Source of the DNA: JBBIPA01 sp963820495
Lineage (GTDB): Bacteria > Chloroflexota > Dehalococcoidia > GIF9 > UBA5629
DNA: 64,000 nt
Assembly (NCBI GenBank): GCA_963820495.1
Contig: CAWGAF010000002.1
Location: forward strand, 806,001-870,000
Direction: 5' to 3'
The position numbers were made by a program, and so were the translations under genes. The notes below the pieces were generated by a model. The model made no database searches, had not been told where the DNA came from, and saw nothing but the letters and a program-made list of their open reading frames with translations. Positions 8,420 through 17,816 of this stretch are shown here, in pieces. The stretch's first letter is position 1. Each line of letters starts with the position of its first letter.

Positions 8420-9756
8420 ATGAACGCTATACCCCCTTTCAAACATCGCCAGAGGAATTTGATAAGCGGGAACGCTTTATTTGGTCCTTCAGCATTGCGT
8501 AGCCCAGACCAAAATCTCTTAATCATCTGGAACTCGTGTTGTCTTTTTGGTAGCTCATTTACTGTGAAATAATCAACTGCCGCCTGTGTAATAGCACGGA
8601 AATACCCGTCGAAAAACACAGGATATTTCTCCGCAAAATGATTCAATTTCCGATATCTCTTCAGGTCATTCATAACAAAGCTAGTATTCAACCGCCTTTG
8701 ATAATAAGATAGACCATTAGCAGAATAATCGCCTTGCTTTTTGGCTTCTAACACTGCTTTCGCTGCTGCTTCTCCAGAAGCCATGGCAAAATTGGTTCCC
8801 TCATAGTGTATCGAAGCATTCAGGAAGCGAGCTGCATCACCTACTATCAGCAGACCATTGGTATAGTACTTAGGGGTAAAGTCATAACCACCATCAGGAG
8901 CCAGATGCGCCTGGTACTCAATAGTTTTTCCACCCCTAACATAATTTCTGACAAATGGATGGTTTTTGAAATGCTCTAACAATTCGGTTACCTTCGACCT
9001 TCGTTCTGCAACAGGTTTCGCTGCCATCCACATGACTAAAGAGACGCTTTCCAGATTTGTATAGATATTTCCTCCTCCCCAAATACCCTTGGTAGCATCT
9101 CCAGCCATATACTTAAGTTCCACACCCTCGTTACCACTGAGATTAAATCGATCTTCAATAACCTCTCTAGGTAGTTCAATAACTTCTTTTATCCCGAGTG
9201 ATACCTGGCGTGGAGTGTAATCACCTCTCAGACCAGCCTTCTGTGCTAAAAGAGAATTGACCCCATCGGCAGCTATGACAACATCTGCGTAGATATCACC
9301 ATCGTCTCTACGAGATTGTACTCCGATTACCTTGTTATTCTCCCATATTAAATCATCAACCACAGTGTCGGTAATAAGAAGTGCTCCAGCATCCTCTGCC
9401 TTATGTGCGTACCAGCTATCAAACTTAGCTCGGGATACAGTGAAGCTATTATTATAGGGAGGCTTGTTATGCTCTTCACTCTGTACTTTGATGGAAACAG
9501 CGTTGGTCTCAGACATAAGGAATATTTCTACGCCTTTAATATGGCGTTCTACGGGTGCCTCTTCCCAGAAATTAGGTATTAGCCTGTTTAAAACAGGAGT
9601 GTACAGGATGCCGCCGAAAATATTCTTGGAGCCAGGATATGGACCTCTTTCCAATAGCACAACTTCTAGGCCAGCCTTGGCTAAAACATAGGCTGCTGTT
9701 ATTCCGGCTGGCCCAGCGCCGACAACGATTACATCGAACTTATCGCTCTTCCCCAT
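8416..9756 (-). CDS. fixC: FixC-like FAD-dependent oxidoreductase (ETF:quinone oxidoreductase family)
   Basis: The protein has 446 residues. The N-terminal FAD-binding Rossmann motif is VVGAGPAGITAA, and the second FAD motif near the end is GLLIVGDAARFLN followed by IHYEGTNFAM, as in FixC and ETF-QO. It has no Fe-S cysteines of its own; those are in FixX, encoded downstream with a 4-bp overlap. In the family the FixCX pair accepts electrons from an ETF (FixAB) and gives them to quinone. No fixAB genes are in the window. Start is ATG with GAGGAAAAG upstream. The gap to the upstream molybdoenzyme gene is 41 bp, so the FixCX pair is probably co-transcribed with it. Confidence 0.92.
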   Translation of the reverse strand: MGKSDKFDVIVVGAGPAGITAAYVLAKAGLEVVLLERGPYPGSKNIFGGILYTPVLNRLIPNFWEEAPVERHIKGVEIFLMSETNAVSIKVQSEEHNKPPYNNSFTVSRAKFDSWYAHKAEDAGALLITDTVVDDLIWENNKVIGVQSRRDDGDIYADVVIAADGVNSLLAQKAGLRGDYTPRQVSLGIKEVIELPREVIEDRFNLSGNEGVELKYMAGDATKGIWGGGNIYTNLESVSLVMWMAAKPVAERRSKVTELLEHFKNHPFVRNYVRGGKTIEYQAHLAPDGGYDFTPKYYTNGLLIVGDAARFLNASIHYEGTNFAMASGEAAAKAVLEAKKQGDYSANGLSYYQRRLNTSFVMNDLKRYRKLNHFAEKYPVFFDGYFRAITQAAVDYFTVNELPKRQHEFQMIKRFWSGLRNAEGPNKAFPLIKFLWRCLKGGIAFI

Positions 9757-9797
9757 GTTATCTTTTCCTCGTCATTTACTTGTCAATATACCCGAAA

Positions 9798-11987
9798 TTA
9801 CCCCCAGCACTTGAAGTCGTCAAATCCTGGGTAGATGCTTGTCTTAATTTCCTTAATGTCTTTCTGTTCAACTTTATATACTTTAACAAGTAATGCCGTG
9901 AGGTCTGGTGATCCATAGGCTTCATCACAGTGGTCATTGTTGGTTAGAACATTCGGATTGGATATAAAAAGCCCATGGAATGGAGGTGGTTCCTCAGGAT
10001 AAAAGCAGTTGGCTGTAGCCATGACCACTCGGGGATCAATTCCAGGGTATAACCTTGCTTTCTGCATTATTCTGCCCCTTGGGCTCTCGATCCAAACCCA
10101 ATCACCATCTTCTATACCCAGCTTTTTTGCTGTCGCCGGGTTTATTTGAGCCGTCGGGTATTTCATGAAGCTCCTCAACCAGGGTATGTTCCTGTATTGG
10201 GAGAGGAAGTAAAATGGTTGACGAAAGCCTGAAGTGAGGACCAGGGGATATTCCTTATATAACTCAGGTGTGGAATAAGGGCTTTCACCAGGCTCTTTAT
10301 GATAAGGTAACGGGTCATAGCCTAATTGCTCTAACACAGTTGAATACAGTTCCAACTTGCCGGTTGGGGTAGGGAAGCCCCCACCTTTTTTCCAGTAATC
10401 TGTCTTGTATTTGTAATAGACTTGTTCTTTGCCTGTTCTGGCTGACACTAACTTCTGGCTGAATTCTTTCCAGGTTATATTACCTTTCCTTAACTCATAA
10501 TCTAACATCTCTTCAACGTTATTAAACCAGTATTTAGGAGCGACTCTTTTGCCTACTTCGTTAAATGTCCAGCAGTCTGCTTTGGCTTCGCCAGGAGGGT
10601 CTACTGCCTTGTTATGAGCCGCAATAAAGAAGCGGGGATGCATGTCATAGATATCATCTATCTCCAGCCAATGGGCTGCGGGCAACACTATATCAGCTAT
10701 CTCTGCCATGGGGCCCATGAAATGGTCAGCATGTGCCAGAAATTCCAAATTCATCAGTGCGGGTACTACCTCTTTGGTGTTAGCTAGGTGGACAATTTGC
10801 TGACCGCCAATGCTGAGCCAAACTTTTATTTGAGAATTCCCTGCTATCAATTGCTTGATAACAGAATCAGCGTGAGAAGTACGAGCCGCACCTAACTTAT
10901 ATTTATCACCACCTACTATTCCTTTTTTCATCTCCTCGGTTAATGGTATTTCCATAAAGAAATCTTCTATAAGACCTGTGTCCGGGAGTACCCAACTCAT
11001 CATGCTGCCAGGCCTTTCTATATTGCCAGTTATACCCAATAGACATATTATGGCTCTCAGGGTTGGAGTGATATTAGCTTTTCGCTCCAGGGAACTGCCG
11101 ACCTGGATACATCCTGGGGTATCTATAGCAAACATGCGAGCAGCCTGAATAATTTTCTCCTCAGGTACCCAAGTAATTTCGGCTACTTTGCTTGGAGGAT
11201 ATTCCTGGACTCTCTCCTTCAGTTTTTCAAAGCCATAAGTCCAGTTTTCCACAAATTCTTTATCATACAATCCTTCGTTGATGATGACATTCATCATACC
11301 TAGCGCTAAGGCACCGTCTGTACCAGGTCTAACCTGTAGCCACAGAGTCGCCCGTGAAGTAATAGCAGTTGCTCTGGGATCAATAACTATGAAATTTTTT
11401 ACGTAGTTAAGGGAATTCATAAACCATACTGCCATTTCGGAATCAGCGCTGCTTATTTCCAGTTGCTTTGCCCAGGATATCTGCGTTTTAGGGAATTCAC
11501 CACCCCAACCATGATAGTCACAATATAGCCTGCCATAGCCGGTTACATGCCCGTACAAACCTAACCTGGGACTATGGCAGACATAGCCTGGGGTTATGAC
11601 ATTAGCTGTACCGATAGACCTCGCTAATCTATGGGTATATCTATTATAGCCCCTGCCGGTGCCCTGGGATATGGCTATGGACGATGGCCCATATTTAGCG
11701 ATAGAATCTTTCATTTTCTGGGCGATGGTATCAAGAGCTTCATCCCAGGTTATTCTCTGCCATTTGCCTTCCCCACGCTTGCCCATTCTCTTCAGCGGAT
11801 ATTTGAGACGGTCGGGGTGACCAATATGCTGGATGCTGGATTGCCCCTTTGCGCACATCGTGCCTTTGGTTAGACTGTCAGGATTTCCCTCAATATGAGT
11901 AATGACACCATCTTCAACCGTAATCAGAACCCCACAGCCTCCATGGCAACTTTTGCAGGTGCTTTTTACGATTTTCTTTTCACCCAT
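9798..11987 (-). CDS. Molybdopterin oxidoreductase catalytic subunit (polysulfide/thiosulfate reductase-like, DMSO reductase family)
   Basis: The protein has about 729 residues. The N-terminal [4Fe-4S] motif is C11-x2-C14-x3-C18-x26-C45. A likely Mo ligand is Cys137 in GYVCHSPR, as in the PsrA/PhsA/nitrate reductase branch. Further family motifs are VIDPRATAITSRA, PGTDGALALGMM and a C-terminal MGD-binding domain. There is no twin-arginine signal, so the enzyme should remain cytoplasmic. The ATG at 11987 is preceded by GAGG; a GTG five codons upstream is possible. The genes before it encode a four-cluster ferredoxin and an NrfD anchor, giving a standard three-subunit membrane complex. The substrate is unknown. 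Confidence 0.9.
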   Translation of the reverse strand: MGEKKIVKSTCKSCHGGCGVLITVEDGVITHIEGNPDSLTKGTMCAKGQSSIQHIGHPDRLKYPLKRMGKRGEGKWQRITWDEALDTIAQKMKDSIAKYGPSSIAISQGTGRGYNRYTHRLARSIGTANVITPGYVCHSPRLGLYGHVTGYGRLYCDYHGWGGEFPKTQISWAKQLEISSADSEMAVWFMNSLNYVKNFIVIDPRATAITSRATLWLQVRPGTDGALALGMMNVIINEGLYDKEFVENWTYGFEKLKERVQEYPPSKVAEITWVPEEKIIQAARMFAIDTPGCIQVGSSLERKANITPTLRAIICLLGITGNIERPGSMMSWVLPDTGLIEDFFMEIPLTEEMKKGIVGGDKYKLGAARTSHADSVIKQLIAGNSQIKVWLSIGGQQIVHLANTKEVVPALMNLEFLAHADHFMGPMAEIADIVLPAAHWLEIDDIYDMHPRFFIAAHNKAVDPPGEAKADCWTFNEVGKRVAPKYWFNNVEEMLDYELRKGNITWKEFSQKLVSARTGKEQVYYKYKTDYWKKGGGFPTPTGKLELYSTVLEQLGYDPLPYHKEPGESPYSTPELYKEYPLVLTSGFRQPFYFLSQYRNIPWLRSFMKYPTAQINPATAKKLGIEDGDWVWIESPRGRIMQKARLYPGIDPRVVMATANCFYPEEPPPFHGLFISNPNVLTNNDHCDEAYGSPDLTALLVKVYKVEQKDIKEIKTSIYPGFDDFKCWG

Positions 11988-12020
11988 TTTTAAATACCTC
12001 ACTTAATAGAAATTGTCTAG

Positions 12021-13016
12021 CTATACACCAACATTAACTGCAAACAAAGGCCTGTATATGCCAACCTTCAATATGCAATACTTGAGTGCAAAGGCACCTA
12101 TAGTATGAACAATAATGGCAAATATTAATAACGGAATATCTGAAGCTCCTTCGGAGGTTATAGTATATAAAGATATAACCAATGGGACAATCATGCCAAG
12201 TAGTATTACTCCTATCCAAAATACGGGAGCCTGATTCCCTTTGAGTAGTTTTATCGTCGATACTTTTGCCGCTGCTCCCGTATAGGTTGCGCTCAGCAGA
12301 TATACAGCTATAAAGAATATGTTAACTACGAGTAATATGCTGCTGATCAGTTCTACCAGATGACCATCGATACCTGTAACGGCAGGGGTTAAGGTAATAG
12401 CCAGGAGAAGAGCACAGCCGTCCAGAATCCCACCAATGATAAGCACCACAGGTAATAGCGCTGAATTCCAGAATTGGATACCCTTAACGTAGTTCATGAT
12501 AAAACCAGGGTATATTCCCGTGAGAAATGCGAAGATTCCACCCAACACCTTAAAAAGGATATCAAACGCTGAAAAAATAACTAGAATGTCTGTTGAAAAT
12601 TGTAGCCCTATATTGAATACATCTAATTTTAAGTATGAAAACACAAGTTGTATGAAAGCGAAGGTACCGAAAAGTATGCTAAAAATGATACCTCGGGCAA
12701 ACCAAGAAGTTTTCCACCCGTTACTAAAGGGAGGTATGGTTCGCCAGAATCTCAATGGTTTTCCGAAATAGGCAAGGTGTAGCGGTATCTTGAGGAACAT
12801 TATGATCAGCCAGGCTATAAGCATCCCCCACCAGCTAAGTTTCTCATATCCTGGGACGAGGCTAAAAAACAATGAAATTAAGTACAGCCCAGAACCGATA
12901 GAGGTGCATACTTCAGCGATCCATACCAAAATACCTCTGCGCTCAATCCATTCAGTCTGTGGTGTGTAATCTGTCATCCATTTATGTATTGTCATCCACT
13001 GGTATATTTTTGCCAT
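12021..13016 (-). CDS. NrfD/PsrC-type membrane anchor subunit
   Basis: This polytopic membrane protein has 331 residues and about eight hydrophobic helices. Family features are a first helix beginning near GILVWIAEVCTSIGSGLYL, the loop KIPLHLAYFGKPLRFWR, and the repeat of paired helices. NrfD-family subunits anchor molybdoenzyme and ferredoxin pairs to the membrane and exchange electrons with the quinone pool. It starts at an ATG with AGGAG, one base after the ferredoxin-subunit stop, and is 33 bp from the catalytic-subunit start, so all three are one operon. Confidence 0.9.
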   Translation of the reverse strand: MAKIYQWMTIHKWMTDYTPQTEWIERRGILVWIAEVCTSIGSGLYLISLFFSLVPGYEKLSWWGMLIAWLIIMFLKIPLHLAYFGKPLRFWRTIPPFSNGWKTSWFARGIIFSILFGTFAFIQLVFSYLKLDVFNIGLQFSTDILVIFSAFDILFKVLGGIFAFLTGIYPGFIMNYVKGIQFWNSALLPVVLIIGGILDGCALLLAITLTPAVTGIDGHLVELISSILLVVNIFFIAVYLLSATYTGAAAKVSTIKLLKGNQAPVFWIGVILLGMIVPLVISLYTITSEGASDIPLLIFAIIVHTIGAFALKYCILKVGIYRPLFAVNVGV

Positions 13017-13017
13017 A

Positions 13018-13683
13018 TTATTCTCCTATCTTGCCATCAATATAATAGATCGATGGATCGGTTTCATATTCTGGATGAAGTTGAGAGCCTGCTCTTTCTC
13101 TTATCAACTTAGAGACTTCGCTGTTAGGGTCATCCAAATCACCGAAGGTCAGCGCTCTGGCAGGGCACATATTAACGCAAGCAGGAGTAGCATCACGGTC
13201 GATACCCGGTTTTAATCCTTTTGCCAGCCCCGCGTCGATTCGTTCCATACAAAAGTTGCATTTTTCGGTAGTTCCTATTTGATGTGGATATTGCTTCTTG
13301 CCAGCTTTTTCAAAATCGGTTAAGCCCCTACCCGGAAACCATCCGGTATCTTTGTCTTTGGAGAGGAAAGTCCGATTTTGGTAAGGACAAGCGATGATGC
13401 AATATCTACAGCCAACACATTTATTTTGGTCAATCCAAACCACCCCATCTCCACGCTGCTGACTGGCTCCAGTAGGGCAGACTTTAACACATGGTGCATC
13501 TTTACAATTGTTGCATCGCACTGGGTATGTTGATATCTTAGGCACACCAAGTTCATATGTCTCTACAGCTATCAACCTAGGCCAGGTTATCCTCATGGGG
13601 AGGAAGTGCTCAACTCTACAAGCAGCTATGCAGCTATGGCACCTCATGCACTTAGTTAAATCTATAACCATTCCCCATCTCAT
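13018..13683 (-). CDS. Four-cluster ferredoxin subunit of the molybdoenzyme complex (PsrB/DmsB-like)
   Basis: The protein has 221 residues and four cysteine groups: CMRCHSCIAAC, CNNCKDAPCVKVC, CVGCRYCIIAC, and CNFC paired with the late CVNMC. This is the usual layout of the electron-transfer subunit joining a molybdopterin subunit to its membrane anchor. There is no signal peptide, which agrees with a cytoplasmic catalytic subunit. It starts at ATG 13683 with AAAGGAG upstream. It is the first gene of a five-gene leftward operon (ferredoxin subunit, NrfD, molybdopterin subunit, FixC, FixX), and two promoter-like sequences precede it. Confidence 0.92.
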   Translation of the reverse strand: MRWGMVIDLTKCMRCHSCIAACRVEHFLPMRITWPRLIAVETYELGVPKISTYPVRCNNCKDAPCVKVCPTGASQQRGDGVVWIDQNKCVGCRYCIIACPYQNRTFLSKDKDTGWFPGRGLTDFEKAGKKQYPHQIGTTEKCNFCMERIDAGLAKGLKPGIDRDATPACVNMCPARALTFGDLDDPNSEVSKLIRERAGSQLHPEYETDPSIYYIDGKIGE

Positions 13684-13719
13684 TGTATCTTTGCTCCTTT
13701 CATGCCATCTGAGGGTCGG

Positions 13720-13808
13720 TATGTAGCATATTTGTTGCCATTTGTCAATAGGTTAACTCACACCCGCAAATTTTTAGGATTTTAACACGCCTTTGTTTGT
13801 TTTGTCAA
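13720..13808 (-). promoter_or_regulatory. Two sigma70-like promoters for the leftward molybdoenzyme operon
   Basis: On the minus strand the distal promoter is TTGACA (13803-13808), an 18-nt spacer, then TAAAAT (13779-13784). The proximal one is TTGACA (13743-13748), a 17-nt spacer, then TACATA (13720-13725). Both have perfect -35 hexamers and face the ferredoxin-subunit start at 13683. Predicted from motifs only. Confidence 0.5.
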
Positions 13809-13897
13809 CCCCATTTTTGAACTTGTTTTGTAGCTATTTATAAAATTTTTCAAAATTGACGATGCTTGGATTAGATTTAAAAAGCTGTTGACACAGA

Positions 13898-13906
13898 TGG
13901 TATAAT
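13898..13906 (+). promoter_or_regulatory. Extended -10 promoter for the torD-transhydroxylase-like operon
   Basis: TGG followed by TATAAT (13901-13906) forms an extended -10 element about 43 bp before the start of the TorD-like gene. The TTGACA at 13889-13894 is only 7 nt away and so cannot act as its -35. Motif-based prediction. Confidence 0.45.
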
Positions 13907-13948
13907 GAACGTGGTTTTACATTCAACCTTAACGGAAAGTACATCTTA

Positions 13949-14629
13949 ATGCCTAGAGACATAAGCAGCACGATAATAAAGAGAAAGACCATATATGCTT
14001 TTCTGAAAAGAATCTATGAGAAAGAACTCTCTAGAGAATTCTTAGCTGAAATGCCTACAAAAATGAAACCGCTGCTGGCTATTGCTGAGACGCTTTCTCG
14101 TTCTGAGGCTAAGAAAGCGGTTAAAGAACTGGTTCAGTTTACAGATAAAATCGACTCTCATAATTTAGATGATCTGCAGATACAACTGGCTGCAGATTAT
14201 GCTAGGCTATTTCTTAGTATCAACAAGATTCCACCCCATCCCTCAGAATCTGTCTATCGGGAAGGCACTATGATGCAATACTATAGAGACGAGGTACTTA
14301 AAGTGTATTGGAGTTTTGGCGTTGGTAAGAAGAAGGAGTTTACAGAGCCTGAAGATCATATTGCTGTTGAGCTTAGTTTTATGATGTACTTGTGTGAAAA
14401 AGCTATTGATGCTCTGAAAAAGGGAAATACAGAAGGATTTAGGAAATATATTCACGGTCAGAATGACTTTCTTGAGGATCATTTGGCACGATGGGTGCCA
14501 AAATTGGTGAAGGACGTAGTTGATACTGCGAAGATGCCATTTTATAGAGCCATCGCTATTTTGACTAGGGAATATATTGATATGGACTCCTCTATAGTCA
14601 GGGAGCTTCTTGGGGAATTTCAAAATTAG
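13949..14629 (+). CDS. TorD-family molybdoenzyme chaperone
   Basis: The protein has 226 residues, is cytoplasmic and all-helical. The family signature EPEDHIAVELSFM is present near residues 130-142, followed by the conserved helix with F, H and W positions (NDFLEDHLARWVPKL). TorD-type chaperones bind the apo form of a specific DMSO-reductase-family enzyme and assist cofactor insertion. It is the first gene of the rightward operon, 11 bp before the next gene and upstream of the transhydroxylase-like subunits, so these are its likely clients. The divergent molybdoenzyme is another possible client. Confidence 0.9.
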   Translation: MPRDISSTIIKRKTIYAFLKRIYEKELSREFLAEMPTKMKPLLAIAETLSRSEAKKAVKELVQFTDKIDSHNLDDLQIQLAADYARLFLSINKIPPHPSESVYREGTMMQYYRDEVLKVYWSFGVGKKKEFTEPEDHIAVELSFMMYLCEKAIDALKKGNTEGFRKYIHGQNDFLEDHLARWVPKLVKDVVDTAKMPFYRAIAILTREYIDMDSSIVRELLGEFQN

Positions 14630-14640
14630 GGGGAAACAAT

Positions 14641-15225
14641 ATGGCTGGTGTTGTTCCTATAATTCCTCCTCGTACCGGTTTTACGGATGGTAGACTGAAT
14701 ATAAAAATCGAAAAGTTTATACCTTTAGGTGAACTACTAAATCATGTCTCAACCGCTAGGGCTTTTTTGAATGAGCTTTCTAAAAAAGGCTGGCGATATT
14801 TTTTCATAGATGGCTATGGAATGGGGCTTTGGGAACTGGAAGTCCCGCTATCTCCTTATGGGTTTCAGATAAATGAACACCCGCGAGGTGGATTTGCTTA
14901 TACAATGGCTGTCGATTTTGGGCGCTGTTTACCTAAGTTGCGATTGAAAGATGTGCTTAACCTTCAGCGATTCGTGGTGAATATTTCTAGTCAATATTAT
15001 CCTCGGGCCGTAACCGTTGACCTAACCCAAAATAAAATCACTTATGTGAACGAGTCGCTCTGGGTCTCAAAAGGGAAGGGTTGTAAAAAAGAAGCGACAG
15101 AAGTTCTTAAGATTCTTCAATGGTTGATTGAGGAAAAGAAGTTCAAGTTGGAAGAAGCGTTTGGGAATAGAAAGTACCTTGAGTTGGTTATCTTGTTTGG
15201 CAAGCAACGACAAAAAAAACATTGA
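14641..15225 (+). CDS. Unknown protein in the transhydroxylase-like operon
   Basis: The protein has 194 residues. I do not recognise a family. It has no signal peptide, membrane helix or clustered cysteines. Its composition suggests a mixed alpha/beta soluble protein, with aromatic-rich blocks such as GWRYFFIDGYGMGLWELEVPL and a basic C-terminus. It starts at an ATG with AGGGGG upstream and lies between the TorD chaperone (11-bp gap) and the large catalytic subunit (19-bp gap). The context suggests an accessory or maturation role for that enzyme; this is inference only. Confidence 0.8.
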   Translation: MAGVVPIIPPRTGFTDGRLNIKIEKFIPLGELLNHVSTARAFLNELSKKGWRYFFIDGYGMGLWELEVPLSPYGFQINEHPRGGFAYTMAVDFGRCLPKLRLKDVLNLQRFVVNISSQYYPRAVTVDLTQNKITYVNESLWVSKGKGCKKEATEVLKILQWLIEEKKFKLEEAFGNRKYLELVILFGKQRQKKH

Positions 15226-15244
15226 GTGTATTGTGAGTGCCACA

Positions 15245-17806
15245 ATGACAAAGAATAAGTCCTTAAAATTAATTGATGTAATGAGTGATGTGTTTGGATC
15301 CTTTACTTCTTTGGGGGATGACTTGATGACGAATATCACACACAAAGAGATTAGGGAGATTGAAAAAGAGAAGGTATTTGCTACTTCTACCTTTGGTGGA
15401 GGGATATTTGTTCACGTAAAAAATGGAAGAGTTATAAAAACTGACCCGTTAACGGTTCCTGAAGATATACGCCAATATAAAATAAAGGCTAGAGGTAAGG
15501 TCTTTGAACCACCACGTAAGTGTCTCCCGGATATGTGGGCTCACGGCTATCGAAGATGGGTCTACGATGCAAGTAGAGTCAAATATCCCCTTAAGAGAGT
15601 TGGATGGGAACCGGGTGGAAAAGGGAAGTATGACAACAGAGGTCTTGCTGAATTCGTAAGGATTAGTTGGGATGAGGCGCTGGAGCTTATTAGCAGTGAG
15701 ACAAAGAGAATAAAGGAGACGTATGGGAGCTCCGCAATAACCTACAAAGATACATTCCATACTACCTGGGGGACACTACATGGTATGGGCACGGAGTATA
15801 CCATAATCCCCAGGTTCCTTAATATACTAGGTGGTTTCACGGAATATGTAATTGGTACATCGAGTTGGGTTGGTTGGGCTTCAGGTGCCTCTTTTATGTA
15901 TGGATTCTGGTGGGCGAATGCTACGTCAGAAGGGACTGATACACTTGCTGATGCTTTGCAAAACTCCAGAATGCTCATCTATTGGGGCATGGACCCTACT
16001 AAGTCAAACAGAATGTACCATGGGCATGAAGCAGAAATTTGGAAACATTGGGTCAGGGAAGCTGGTATTAAGACGGTTTGCATATCTCCCGAACTCCACG
16101 ATACCGCGGTTACCCATGCCGATAGGTGGATATCGGTTTATCCTGGCTCGGATGCAGCTATGGCTGCGGCGATAATGTACATATGGATAACAGAAGATAC
16201 CTACGATAAAAAATATGTCAAAACCCATACTGTAGGTTTTGAAAAGCTTAAGGATTATTTATTAGGCAAGGACGATGGTATACCAAAGACTCCGAAGTGG
16301 GCTGAAAAAATATGTGGGGTGAATGAGGAGACGGTCATTGGTTTAGCCAGGGAATGGGCTGCCGGTCCTGCCACTCTTCATTGTCAATTGGGTGGTCCTT
16401 GTCGTGGCTGGTTTGGCCATGAGTGGACGAGGATGATGGTTGCTCTACAAGCTATTCAAGGATTGGGGAAGCCTGGTGTCAATATTGTAAATTGGGGTTG
16501 GGCGTCGGGTGGGGCTCCCTTTGATAAAGACGTCCATATGCCCGGTTATACCACAGGGATAAAGCCAGTTGAGGCTAAACCATATGCCAACCCAATCCCA
16601 CAAAAAATTCATGCAATCGATATTTCTGATTGTATACTTAATCCACCTGTTAGGTGGCGGGGAGGAACGACTGGTGCCACGTACTGGGGTGAGGAATTCT
16701 TCAGAAAATATGTCTACCCCATGCCCGGTTATTCAGAGATTAAGATGTTATTCAGACTTGGTGGAGGTCAACTCGTCTCATACTCTAATATAAACTGGAG
16801 GATTAAAACTTATCTTTCTCCTAAGATAGAGACTATAGTCATAAGTGCTCTCTTCATGGAACCATGCATGAGATATGCTGATCTTATACTACCCGCCTGT
16901 ACTGACTTTGAACGGAATGACATTAGTATGCTTGGCTGTGGTGGATTATATATCCCTTATATGGGAAGCGCTAATCATCAAATAGCGTTTTATCAGAAGA
17001 AGTGTATAGAGCCACTGGGTCAGTCCAAGAGTGATCTTGAGATATACTATGCACTAGCTAAAAAGTTGGGTATTGAGCATGAGCTCTCAGAAGGTAATAC
17101 TGAAGAAGATTGGATAAAAAAATTGTTTGAGGTATCTTCGCTCCCCAAATTCATAAAATATGAAGACTTCAAACGTAAAGGATGGTACGTGTTTCCCTTC
17201 CCCGAAAAATATGAACCAACGCCAGCTCTCCGGTGGTTTTATAAAGAGGCTGATGGTCTAGCTACACCATCAGGTAAGATAGAGATATACTCAAAGGTGC
17301 TGGCCGACTTCTATGGAGAAAAAAATCCAGAGATCGGACCGATACCAAGGTATATCGAGCCCAAGGATGGAAGACACAGTCCCATGGCGAAGAAATACCC
17401 TCTTGTGGGATTCTTTCCTCACCCGAAGTTCCGATTTCATAGCATGATGGAGAATGTTACCTGGCTTCGTGAACTTCATAAGATAAAGGGGCCAGATGGT
17501 CGGGAGTATGAACCTATTTGGATAAATCCAGCTGATGCTGAGGCTAGGGGTGTAAAGCATGGAGATATAGTGGTTACATTTAATGATAACGGAAAGACCC
17601 TGGCCGGTGCATATGTAACTGAGAGGATAAAGCCAGGGACTGTAAGACTTTTCTATGGTGCGTTTTGGGATCCGGAAGACCCGAGGGTACCAGGAAGCAT
17701 CGATAGGGCTGGATCTGGCAATATTCTGACCACAAATAAGCCCGCATCCTGTCATGCTCATCTTCATAGGATTGAACACATGATGGTCGAAGTGCGCAGG
17801 TGGTAG
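15245..17806 (+). CDS. Molybdopterin enzyme resembling pyrogallol-phloroglucinol transhydroxylase large subunit (AthL-like)
   Basis: The protein has about 853 residues from the ATG at 15245 (other in-frame starts exist). It belongs to the DMSO reductase family but has no N-terminal Fe-S cysteines, starting instead with FATSTFGGGIFVHVKNG, a hallmark of the transhydroxylase large subunit. Further matches, from memory of the Pelobacter enzyme, are ISWDEA, TSSW (205-208, with S207 the likely Mo ligand), H172 in DTFHTTWG, NFERNDIS and VTERIKPG. The Asp before the Mo-ligand Ser appears to be Ser here, so the substrate may differ. It has no Tat signal. The AthS-like subunit follows after 10 bp. The reaction is probably a hydroxyl transfer or hydration on an aromatic or similar substrate. 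Confidence 0.82.
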   Translation: MTKNKSLKLIDVMSDVFGSFTSLGDDLMTNITHKEIREIEKEKVFATSTFGGGIFVHVKNGRVIKTDPLTVPEDIRQYKIKARGKVFEPPRKCLPDMWAHGYRRWVYDASRVKYPLKRVGWEPGGKGKYDNRGLAEFVRISWDEALELISSETKRIKETYGSSAITYKDTFHTTWGTLHGMGTEYTIIPRFLNILGGFTEYVIGTSSWVGWASGASFMYGFWWANATSEGTDTLADALQNSRMLIYWGMDPTKSNRMYHGHEAEIWKHWVREAGIKTVCISPELHDTAVTHADRWISVYPGSDAAMAAAIMYIWITEDTYDKKYVKTHTVGFEKLKDYLLGKDDGIPKTPKWAEKICGVNEETVIGLAREWAAGPATLHCQLGGPCRGWFGHEWTRMMVALQAIQGLGKPGVNIVNWGWASGGAPFDKDVHMPGYTTGIKPVEAKPYANPIPQKIHAIDISDCILNPPVRWRGGTTGATYWGEEFFRKYVYPMPGYSEIKMLFRLGGGQLVSYSNINWRIKTYLSPKIETIVISALFMEPCMRYADLILPACTDFERNDISMLGCGGLYIPYMGSANHQIAFYQKKCIEPLGQSKSDLEIYYALAKKLGIEHELSEGNTEEDWIKKLFEVSSLPKFIKYEDFKRKGWYVFPFPEKYEPTPALRWFYKEADGLATPSGKIEIYSKVLADFYGEKNPEIGPIPRYIEPKDGRHSPMAKKYPLVGFFPHPKFRFHSMMENVTWLRELHKIKGPDGREYEPIWINPADAEARGVKHGDIVVTFNDNGKTLAGAYVTERIKPGTVRLFYGAFWDPEDPRVPGSIDRAGSGNILTTNKPASCHAHLHRIEHMMVEVRRW

Positions 17807-17816
17807 GAATAAAAAC

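Noticed and set aside
13889..13906. TTGACA and TATAAT close together, apparently a complete promoter
   Set aside because: The spacer is only 7 nt, so they cannot work as a pair; only the extended -10 is kept.
15128..15244. N-terminal extension of the transhydroxylase-like large subunit from 15128
   Set aside because: It overlaps the preceding gene and encodes low-quality sequence unlike the family; ATG 15245 is preferred.
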